Origin: Brevibacillus_F sp035644815
GTDB taxonomy: Bacteria; Bacillota; Bacilli; Brevibacillales; Brevibacillaceae
Length of the DNA: 5,983 nt
Reading direction: 5' to 3'
NCBI GenBank assembly: GCA_035644815.1
Contig: DASQNU010000277.1
Coordinates: 1 to 5,983, forward strand
Made by a program: the position numbers and the translations under genes. Below, in pieces: positions 1-4,942 of this stretch; the stretch's first letter is position 1, and every line of letters begins with the position of its first letter. The notes beneath the pieces are model-generated. The model had not been told where the DNA came from. It ran no database searches and worked only from the letters and a program-made list of their open reading frames with translations.

Positions 1-378
1 AATATCAATATTTTCAATCGCTTCCGAAAACGCTACAGAAGGTTTGGAGATCGTTTCCTTAAAAGGATATAGGTTTACAATCACCAAATCAATCGGCTCA
101 ATTTCCTGTTCGTTCATTTGTTGCAGGTGTACAGGGTTGTCTCGTACAGCCAGCAGGCCACCATGGATCGCAGGATGCAGTGTTTTTACCCGTCCATCCA
201 TCACTTCTGGAAACCCGGTTACTTCGGATATTCCGATTACCGGAATGCCCGCCTCCTTCAACAAGGCTGCAGTACCGCCCGTTGAAATGATCTCGACTTC
301 CAGCTCGGACAACTGGCGGGCAAAGGGAACCAAGCCCGTCTTGTCAGAAACACTGATCAGCGCTTTTTTCTTCGTCAC
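1..378 (-). CDS. purH: PurH, bifunctional AICAR transformylase/IMP cyclohydrolase (N-terminal part)
   Basis: PurH catalyses the last two steps of de novo IMP synthesis in the cytoplasm: formylation of AICAR, then ring closure of FAICAR. Only the first 126 codons are present; the gene continues off the left edge, so the C-terminal transformylase domain is not seen. The visible part is the MGS-like IMP cyclohydrolase domain: the N-terminal KKKALISVSDKTGL stretch, STGGT at about residues 32-36, and KTLHPAIHGG at about 65-74, which holds the family's conserved Lys-Thr and His. The start is GTG at 378-376, chosen because GGGAGG (392-387) lies 8 bases upstream and the family's N-terminus begins here. 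Unlike the usual arrangement, purH does not directly follow purN: three unrelated genes intervene, and purH has its own candidate promoter. Identification is secure. Confidence 0.97.
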   Translation of the reverse strand, partial: MTKKKALISVSDKTGLVPFARQLSELEVEIISTGGTAALLKEAGIPVIGISEVTGFPEVMDGRVKTLHPAIHGGLLAVRDNPVHLQQMNEQEIEPIDLVIVNLYPFKETISKPSVAFSEAIENIDI

Positions 379-409
379 GAAAAGAACCTCCCGCTATCTT
401 CTTTAGACA

Positions 410-454
410 AAACACGAACAATATATTGATATTAAAGCATAAATGTACGTAATC
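410..454. promoter_or_regulatory. Weak PurR PurBox-like pair around the purH promoter
   Basis: On the plus strand 410-422 matches the Bacillus PurBox consensus AWWWCCGAACWWT at 11 of 13 positions and includes the core CGAAC. An inverted, poorer match (10 of 13) lies at 442-454. The gap is 19 bases, whereas known PurBox pairs are 16-17 apart. The boxes flank the predicted -10 and start site, where a repressor could act. The second box is weak and the region AT-rich, so chance is a real possibility. Confidence 0.2.
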
Positions 455-459
455 TTCAA
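431..459 (-). promoter_or_regulatory. Candidate sigma-A promoter of purH
   Basis: On the minus strand, TTGAAG (459-454) is followed after 17 bases by TTTAAT (436-431), matching 4/6 and 5/6 bases of the sigma-A consensus. Transcription would start near 424, giving a leader of about 45 bases that carries the GGGAGG ribosome binding site. The promoter lies just beyond the terminator of the preceding gene, so purH needs its own start. Predicted by eye only. Confidence 0.55.
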
Positions 460-510
460 GGTTAATACCGAGAAAACTTGGCGTCTAAAGGACTTTTGGC
501 ACAATTATTA

Positions 511-554
511 AGAAAAAAACAGCCGCCATGCCTAAGCATGTTTGGCTGTTTCTT
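511..554 (-). terminator. Rho-independent terminator of the small SpoVIF-like gene
   Basis: The arms AAACAGCC (517-524) and GGCTGTTT (544-551) pair, and inside them CATGC (527-531) pairs with GCATG (536-540) around a CTAA loop, with a small internal mismatch. On the minus strand the hairpin is followed by a T-rich run (GGCTGTTTTTTTCTTAAT), a classic intrinsic terminator that begins right after the stop codon at 557-555. The plus-strand tail is also T-rich, so it could work both ways, but no plus-strand gene reads into it. Confidence 0.88.
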
Positions 555-884
555 TTACTTTCTTTTTTTGCTGGATGACTTTTTCTTAACCACCGTTTTC
601 CGCGCAGATACCTTTTCGATCTTTTTCTCGGAGATGTCATCAAGCATCTGCACAGCCTGCTGTTGGGAGACGCCACCGTTGGCTAGCTTATCTTTTACTT
701 TTTCCTTCGTTTCTTCTGGCAGCTCCAACCCCATATCGCTCAATTCCGCAAACAACCCTTCTGCATTCCCGCCATTTTGCAATTCCGGCAGCTTTTGGGC
801 CAGCCTAAGCAAGTCCAGCATGGTCCACTCTCGACCCGTTTTTTTGCTCAGCTTCCCCAGCAGGTCTCCCATCATATCAGCCAT
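555..884 (-). CDS. Small basic protein, possible stage VI sporulation protein F (SpoVIF)-like
   Basis: The protein has 109 residues. I chose the ATG at 884 (MADMMGDLL...) over an in-frame ATG at 914, because AGGAGG (899-894) is 9 bases before 884 and the predicted transcript begins near 909, after the upstream ATG. No signal peptide or membrane segment is seen. The first ~85 residues look helical: a KKTG motif near 14-17, a hydrophobic LDLLRLAQKLPEL helix, an acidic/leucine segment, then EETKEKVKDKL. The last ~17 residues are Lys/Ser-rich (ends KKKSSSKKRK). The KKTG start, LA-containing helix and ExxE/K-rich C-half recall SpoVIF, a small Bacillus protein needed for coat assembly and made under sigma-K and GerE. 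A sigma-K-like promoter supports a late mother-cell role. The gene stands alone with its own terminator. The family match is from memory and moderate; otherwise it is a conserved-looking hypothetical protein. Confidence 0.8.
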   Translation of the reverse strand: MADMMGDLLGKLSKKTGREWTMLDLLRLAQKLPELQNGGNAEGLFAELSDMGLELPEETKEKVKDKLANGGVSQQQAVQMLDDISEKKIEKVSARKTVVKKKSSSKKRK

Positions 885-893
885 ATTGGATTC

Positions 894-899
894 CCTCCT
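894..899 (-). promoter_or_regulatory. Ribosome binding site that fixes the start of the small gene
   Basis: A perfect AGGAGG on the minus strand (899-894) lies 9 bases before the ATG at 884. The alternative upstream ATG at 914 has no comparable site, and using it would place this Shine-Dalgarno inside the coding region. Confidence 0.85.
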
Positions 900-915
900 A
901 TGTTCAAGCTCCATT

Positions 916-943
916 TACTATATGTGGAGAACCCCGAAATGGT
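916..943 (-). promoter_or_regulatory. Sigma-K-like (late mother-cell) promoter of the small gene
   Basis: On the minus strand AC (943-942), a 17-base gap and CATATAGTA (924-916) match the published sigma-K pattern AC-N17-CATANNNTA at every specified base. Transcription would start near 909, about 25 bases before the start codon, leaving room for the AGGAGG. A sigma-E -10 (CATACANT) is also nearly matched, but its -35 is not evident. The pattern is short, so a chance match cannot be excluded, yet its position is right. Confidence 0.5.
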
Positions 944-976
944 TTGGCAATAAATAACTTTCCGCGCATGCATGAA

Positions 977-1010
977 CCTATAAATAACTGACAAGCCTAT
1001 AAATAACTGA
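977..1010. repeat. Perfect 15-bp tandem direct repeat, candidate GerE sites
   Basis: CCTATAAATAACTGA occurs twice, at 977-991 and 996-1010, with a 4-base spacer (period 19). A partial third copy, TAAATAACT, lies at 951-959. The two full copies end 17 bases upstream of the peptide transporter's -35 and lie roughly 68-101 bases upstream of the predicted start of the divergent sigma-K transcript. On the minus strand each copy runs into TTATAGGY, which contains the GerE core WWTRGGY and matches 8 of 10 specified bases of RWWTRGGYNNYY. They may serve either gene. Confidence 0.8.
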
Positions 1011-1027
1011 GTTTAATAAACATGCAT

Positions 1028-1056
1028 TTGACCTAATTTTAATTTAACGTTAAAAT
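1028..1056 (+). promoter_or_regulatory. Sigma-A promoter of the peptide transporter gene
   Basis: TTGACC (1028-1033), a 17-base spacer and TAAAAT (1051-1056) each match 5 of 6 consensus bases at the optimal distance. Transcription would start near 1063, giving a leader of about 35 bases with GGGAGGGG (1085-1092) ahead of the ATG at 1098. No attenuator or riboswitch fits in this short leader. Confidence 0.75.
1043..1054. promoter_or_regulatory. 12-bp palindrome overlapping the transporter -10 (possible operator)
   Basis: TTTAACGTTAAA is a perfect inverted repeat spanning the end of the spacer and the first bases of the -10. A dimeric repressor bound here would block RNA polymerase. It does not match the CodY motif AATTTTCWGAAAATT or a CcpA cre site, so the regulator is unknown. 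The region is AT-rich, which raises the chance of an incidental palindrome. Confidence 0.35.
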
Positions 1057-1097
1057 TTTTTACGTGATTCTGAATACTTTTAACGGGAGGGGATATC

Positions 1098-2486
1098 ATG
1101 GGAGCTGCATCTGATGCTGTTCGCCTTGAAGATCCACACAACAAGAAACACCCTCCGGGGCTTTACCTGTTATTTTTCACGGAGATGTGGGAACGATTCA
1201 GTTACTATGGTATGAGAGCCATTCTGGTTCTTTATCTTACTACCTCTTTGATTAGCGGTGGCCTTGGCTTTGACAAAGCGTATGCGATGAGCATTTACGG
1301 ATTCTTTACCGGCGCTGTCTATATTACCCCGCTGATCGGCGGTTATTTAACGGATCGATTTATCGGAAGAAGAACCGCAATTACCATCGGCGGTATTTTG
1401 ATGGCATTAGGGAACTTCGCCTTATTTACTTTCAACAATACAGCCGGTTTTTATCTCGGACTAGCCTTAATAATTATCGGGAATGGCTTCTTTAAGCCAA
1501 ATATCTCTACTCTTGTCGGGGAATTGTATACCGAAAATGATAAGCGTCGAGACGCAGCCTTCACGATTTTTTATATGGGTATTAACGTCGGCGCGTTTTT
1601 CGCTCCATTGATCTGCGGTTATTTAGCTGAAGATTACTTCAAGACCGTGGTGGACGGTGTCGAGCACTTTGGGTTCAAATACGGATTTTTGGCTGCGTCC
1701 ATCGGGATGATCATCGGACAGGTCATTTTCAATACGCTCGGCAACAAATACTTGGGCGACATCGGAAAAGCCCCGACCGGCAAACCTGTGCAAACCAATG
1801 CGAAAGCATCCGCAGCAAACGCGACTTTGACCAAACAGGAAAAAATGCGGACCGCCGTAATTCTGATTCTCGTTTGTTTTGTGGTCTTCTTCTGGGCTGG
1901 CTTTGAACAAGCCGGAAGCTCGCTGACCATCTATGCGGATACATTTATTGACAGAGAAGTAGGCGGATGGCTGGTGCCTACCTCATGGTTCCAATCGCTG
2001 AATCCTTTGTTTATCGTGGTGCTGGCTCCAATCCTGTCTGCTCTGTGGATCAAGCTCGCTAACTCCAAGCGTGGCGATTTGAGCATTCCGACCAAGATGG
2101 CGCTTGGCATGATCCTGCTCGGACTGGGCTTCCTCGTACTGCTGCCAGCGATCTGGATTACAGGCAGTGATGAGAAGAACATCGTGATGAAAGCCAACAT
2201 TACGTTTATCGTTCTGACGTATTTCCTGCATACGCTCGGCGAATTGTGCCTGTCGCCGGTCGGCTTGTCGATGGTGAGCAAAATCGCCCCGATCCGCTTC
2301 GCTTCCCTCCTGATGGGGGTATGGCTTGCCGGAACTGGCTTGGCCAATGTGTTGGCCGGTCAGCTGGCCGCTTTCACTGAGTCACTGGGCTACAGTCAAG
2401 TCTTTAGCCTGATTGGTTTTGCTGTGATTGGCCTTGGGTTGATCTTGCTGTTGTTCTCGAAAAAGCTGACGCGCATGATGGAATAA
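1098..2486 (+). CDS. dtpT: POT-family proton-coupled di-/tripeptide transporter (DtpT/YclF type)
   Basis: A 462-residue inner-membrane protein of the PTR2/POT branch of the major facilitator superfamily, which imports di- and tripeptides with protons. Visible hallmarks: ExxERFxYY at 29-37 in TM1 (E29, E32, R33, Y37); GGYLTDRFIGRR at 81-92 after TM2; GNGFFKPNIS at 128-137 with the conserved TM4 Lys133; FYMGINVGAFFAP at 158-170 in TM5; FWAGFEQAG around E270 in TM7; QSLNP at 299-303; and GELCLSPVGLS with E382 in TM10. All the charged residues known to matter for proton coupling and peptide binding are kept, so it should be active. I count about 12 membrane segments; the TM6-TM7 linker (about 219-250) is hydrophilic, rich in Lys, Ala, Thr and Asn. 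GGGAGGGG sits about 6 bases before the ATG. It is a single-gene unit, divergent from the small sporulation-type gene and convergent with the diguanylate cyclase. The family is certain; the exact substrate range and the symbol are by analogy. Confidence 0.95.
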   Translation: MGAASDAVRLEDPHNKKHPPGLYLLFFTEMWERFSYYGMRAILVLYLTTSLISGGLGFDKAYAMSIYGFFTGAVYITPLIGGYLTDRFIGRRTAITIGGILMALGNFALFTFNNTAGFYLGLALIIIGNGFFKPNISTLVGELYTENDKRRDAAFTIFYMGINVGAFFAPLICGYLAEDYFKTVVDGVEHFGFKYGFLAASIGMIIGQVIFNTLGNKYLGDIGKAPTGKPVQTNAKASAANATLTKQEKMRTAVILILVCFVVFFWAGFEQAGSSLTIYADTFIDREVGGWLVPTSWFQSLNPLFIVVLAPILSALWIKLANSKRGDLSIPTKMALGMILLGLGFLVLLPAIWITGSDEKNIVMKANITFIVLTYFLHTLGELCLSPVGLSMVSKIAPIRFASLLMGVWLAGTGLANVLAGQLAAFTESLGYSQVFSLIGFAVIGLGLILLLFSKKLTRMME

Positions 2487-2500
2487 CCTTCATGAAAAGA

Positions 2501-2549
2501 AAACAGACCCCTGATTCACTTTTCGCAGTGAGTCAGGGGTTGTTTGTTG
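2501..2549. terminator. Bidirectional terminator between convergent genes
   Basis: ACCCCTGA (2507-2514) pairs with TCAGGGGT (2533-2540), and the stem continues through a G-T pair to CACT/AGTG (2517-2520/2527-2530) around a TTTCGC loop. Flanking AAACA (2501-2505) and TGTTT (2541-2545) can extend it. The plus tail is TTGTTTGTTG for the transporter (stop at 2486). The minus tail is TCTGTTTTCTTTTC for the cyclase (stop at 2557). One hairpin serves both in a 70-base gap. Confidence 0.9.
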
Positions 2550-2556
2550 AATGCGT

Positions 2557-4131
2557 TTATAGATTGGAAAAAATAGTTGTCCGGTTTCTTCCTTGCGCCT
2601 TCGATTCATACATCGCCTGGTCTGCATGCTCGATAATCTCATCAGCATCTTGTCCATGCTCCGGATATAATGCGATTCCTAGGGAAATCGTGATCGGGCT
2701 GCCAGTGGGGCTTGGTGTGCGTTCGACTTTGGTGCGCAGTCGCTCCGCTACATCCCTGGCAATGTCTCGATCCCCGTAAGGCACGATGATAGCAAATTCC
2801 TCTCCGCCGTATCGGAAACACAAGTCACCTGGGCGAGTCAACTCCCTCATCATTTCGCCCAAGTATTTCAACACCTCATCACCCGTTAAATGACCAAAGG
2901 TATCGTTCACCTTTTTGAAGTAATCGATATCCAAGAAGATGAGAGAGAACGGACTTTGACTTTCCAGCTGTTCCTTCATCGTAGTATCAAACGTGCGGCG
3001 ATTCGCCAGTCCAGTCAATGCATCGGTTTGAACATCCATGTGCAGTTGATGCATACGATGATCAATTTTTTGCAATGCCAGCCTTGTGCTTTGATATAAC
3101 TGCTTGACTTCATAGATACCTGATTGTATCTCGGGCAACTCCATGTTGATCTTCCCTTTTTGGATCGTAGTCTCCTCCACCATCTTCGCCAATAAATACA
3201 ACGGCTTCGAGATAGTAAGCGCGACAAAAGCAGCGACGATCATAATGATGATAAAAAACGGCAGTCCGAGCTTGATCATGTCCAAGACCAAATCAGTGGA
3301 CGGTTGGACAATGATGGAATACGGTGTCTGTGAGACAATTCCCCACCCGCTGTATGCCTCATAAGCATAACCGGCTAAAAAGGATTCGCCCTGGCTGTTA
3401 ATCACTTCCTGTGCGCCAGACTGACCTGCCAGCACCCTTTGAACAACCGCATTCTTCCTGGCATCGTCCCCGACCCGTTTGCTTTGTGGATGATAGATGA
3501 TTTGCCCGGTTTTATCGACCACATACATATAGGACCCGTTATCATAAAAATGCTTGCTCAAAGTTTTGCTCAGCACGTTATCTTCCTGCAGATAAATCGT
3601 ACCGCCTACAAACCCTTGGTAATCCCCAGTTCGCCCCATAATCGGCACGGATACCAGGATAATCATTCTCCCTGTCTTCGCTTTATATGGGGCAGACACA
3701 AGCGGGCGTTTCTGCATCAGCGCCATCCTCGCCGCCTCGGATGTTAACTGGTCCCCTACATTCGCTCCGGTGAATTGCGGACTGATCGCTCGTATGACGA
3801 GATTCTTGTCCACGACGATCATCGAATTGAAATAGATGCTCCGGGTAGCCCAGGAATCGTCGATCAGGCGTTGGACCTCTTCATAGCTGTGATGTTCCGC
3901 TTGTAGGGAGACGTCGTCCAAAATTCCCTGCATGATCTGCAATTGGTTTTCTGTGGTGAAAGATAGTTTTTGCGCGTATTGTTTATTGCTTTCCAGATAA
4001 CTATCCACGAGTGATTGTTTGTTTGCCTGCAAGGCGGAAAAGGCTGAAACAACCAACATCGCCAAGATCGATAGGATGACAAGGGCAATTAAAACAAAAC
4101 GTAAAGTAACTCCTGCTTTTCCGATCTTCAT
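2557..4131 (-). CDS. Membrane diguanylate cyclase with extracellular Cache sensor and GGDEF domain
   Basis: A 524-residue inner-membrane signalling enzyme that should make cyclic di-GMP from two GTP. Order: short cytoplasmic N-terminus; TM1 at about 10-32; extracytoplasmic double-Cache sensor at about 35-275; TM2 at about 284-307; a HAMP-like linker at about 308-360; GGDEF domain at about 365-524. The active-site motif is GGEEF (442-446), an active variant. Other kept features are LTGLANRR (372-379), the metal-binding region FLDIDYFKKVND with D401, and an allosteric I-site RPGD (433-436) exactly five residues before GGEEF, so product inhibition is expected. There is no EAL or HD-GYP domain. 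The ligand is unknown; I see no R-x-W-Y string of the amino-acid-binding dCache class. The ATG at 4131 is preceded by AGAAGGAAG (4145-4137). Monocistronic, with a terminator on each side. Confidence 0.95.
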   Translation of the reverse strand: MKIGKAGVTLRFVLIALVILSILAMLVVSAFSALQANKQSLVDSYLESNKQYAQKLSFTTENQLQIMQGILDDVSLQAEHHSYEEVQRLIDDSWATRSIYFNSMIVVDKNLVIRAISPQFTGANVGDQLTSEAARMALMQKRPLVSAPYKAKTGRMIILVSVPIMGRTGDYQGFVGGTIYLQEDNVLSKTLSKHFYDNGSYMYVVDKTGQIIYHPQSKRVGDDARKNAVVQRVLAGQSGAQEVINSQGESFLAGYAYEAYSGWGIVSQTPYSIIVQPSTDLVLDMIKLGLPFFIIIMIVAAFVALTISKPLYLLAKMVEETTIQKGKINMELPEIQSGIYEVKQLYQSTRLALQKIDHRMHQLHMDVQTDALTGLANRRTFDTTMKEQLESQSPFSLIFLDIDYFKKVNDTFGHLTGDEVLKYLGEMMRELTRPGDLCFRYGGEEFAIIVPYGDRDIARDVAERLRTKVERTPSPTGSPITISLGIALYPEHGQDADEIIEHADQAMYESKAQGRNRTTIFSNL

Positions 4132-4153
4132 GATAACTTCCTTCTAACTTACC

Positions 4154-4187
4154 TGTGATATATGTCATTTTAGTAGTTTTTTCGACA
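4154..4187 (-). promoter_or_regulatory. Candidate regulatory region of the diguanylate cyclase gene
   Basis: Within the 196-base gap upstream of the cyclase, the minus strand holds a perfect Spo0A-box core TGTCGAA (4187-4181), then TAAAAT (4172-4167) that could be a sigma-A -10. An inverted sequence follows at 4154-4169 that matches 8 of 10 fixed bases of the Fnr/Crp-like pattern TGTGA-N6-TCACA. I find no good -35 at 17 bases (TAGAAC at best), which suits an activator-dependent or weak promoter. All parts are short motifs. The remainder, 4188-4283, shows nothing I can name. Confidence 0.3.
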
Positions 4188-4283
4188 TCGTTCTACACCC
4201 CAATACCTTCCATTTATTCACAGAAGACGCTTTGTCCTATTTTGTTCACATTTTTACGGTTCGTTTCTGCAGCAAGTATCCCG

Positions 4284-4322
4284 CAAAACAGAAAAAAGTG
4301 CCGACCTACCCGATCGACACTT
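4284..4322 (-). terminator. Rho-independent terminator after purN
   Basis: On the minus strand AAGTGTCGA (4322-4314) pairs with TCGGCACTT (4304-4296), one G-T pair and a 9-base loop, followed at once by TTTTTTCTGTTTTG. It begins 6 bases after the purN stop codon. It therefore ends the purM-purN transcript and separates it from the cyclase and from purH. Confidence 0.88.
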
Positions 4323-4327
4323 ACACC

Positions 4328-4942
4328 CTATATCGGTTCCTTTACCGTAACCACACGACCATGCAATTGAACTCGTTCGTCCACCAGAGCCTGAACAACC
4401 GAGATGAGCAGCGCGTGTTCCTCTTGATGGATACGAGCAGCCAATGTTTGTTCGGTATCGCCCTGCACAATCGGGACGGGCATTTGCGCGATGATCGGGC
4501 CTGTATCCATCCCGGCATCGACAAAGTGGACGGTAACACCCGTCACTTTCACTCCATAGTCAAGTGCCTGCGCAATGGCCGATTTTCCCGGGAAAGACGG
4601 CAGCAAGGACGGATGGAGATTGATGATTTTTCCTTCATAGCTGCTGAGCAACACTTCGCCTACCAAGCGCATATACCCTGCGAGCACGATCAGATCGACA
4701 TGCAGCTCGCTAAGCTTTTCCACGATCCGCTGCTCATAGGCTGCTTTATCCGGAAAGCTCTTTGGATCAAGTACCAGGACGGGAATCCCCAGACGCTCCG
4801 CACGAGTAAGAACATACGCCTGCGGTTTGTCACAAACCAGCTGAACTACTTCCGCGCCACGGATCTTCCCCTCCTGAATGGCGGTTACAATCGCCTCGAA
4901 GTTGGAACCGCTCCCGGATGCAAAGACGGCCAGCTTTTTCAC
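4328..4942 (-). CDS. purN: PurN, phosphoribosylglycinamide formyltransferase
   Basis: A 204-residue cytoplasmic enzyme that transfers the formyl group of 10-formyltetrahydrofolate to GAR, the third step of de novo purine synthesis. The length is normal for the family. The phosphate-binding loop ASGSGSNFEAI is at 8-18. The catalytic triad is visible as Asn108 and His110 in INLHPSLLPSFPG and Asp146 in AGMDTGPI. The start is GTG at 4942-4940, overlapping the purM stop (GTGA, 4 bases shared), so the two genes are translationally coupled. GAGGTGG (4953-4947) inside the end of purM serves as ribosome binding site. Downstream, where purH is commonly found, there is instead a strong terminator. No defects seen. 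Confidence 0.98.
   Translation of the reverse strand: MKKLAVFASGSGSNFEAIVTAIQEGKIRGAEVVQLVCDKPQAYVLTRAERLGIPVLVLDPKSFPDKAAYEQRIVEKLSELHVDLIVLAGYMRLVGEVLLSSYEGKIINLHPSLLPSFPGKSAIAQALDYGVKVTGVTVHFVDAGMDTGPIIAQMPVPIVQGDTEQTLAARIHQEEHALLISVVQALVDERVQLHGRVVTVKEPI

Noticed and set aside
379..510. Purine riboswitch or other leader RNA before purH
   Set aside because: The predicted leader is only about 45 bases and has no aptamer-like structure or attenuator hairpin.
885..914. Extended start (ATG at 914) for the small gene, giving 119 residues
   Set aside because: It would bury the AGGAGG inside the coding region and begins upstream of the predicted transcript start.
478..957. 159-codon plus-strand open frame over the small gene
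   Set aside because: It starts at TTG without a ribosome binding site, runs through the terminator hairpin, and is Phe/Ser-rich, the antisense shadow of a Lys/Glu-rich protein on the other strand.
948..1010. CRISPR array
   Set aside because: Only two perfect 15-bp copies with a 4-base spacer; the wrong repeat and spacer sizes, and no cas gene nearby.
1931..2347. 138-codon minus-strand open frame inside the transporter
   Set aside because: Antisense to conserved transporter helices and no start signals.
2492..2779. 95-codon plus-strand open frame after the transporter
   Set aside because: It covers the terminator hairpin and then lies antisense to the GGDEF domain; no ribosome binding site.
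378..4328. Genomic island or transposon between purN and purH
   Set aside because: No transposase, integrase, tRNA, terminal inverted repeat or target duplication can be seen, and the genes are ordinary chromosomal types.
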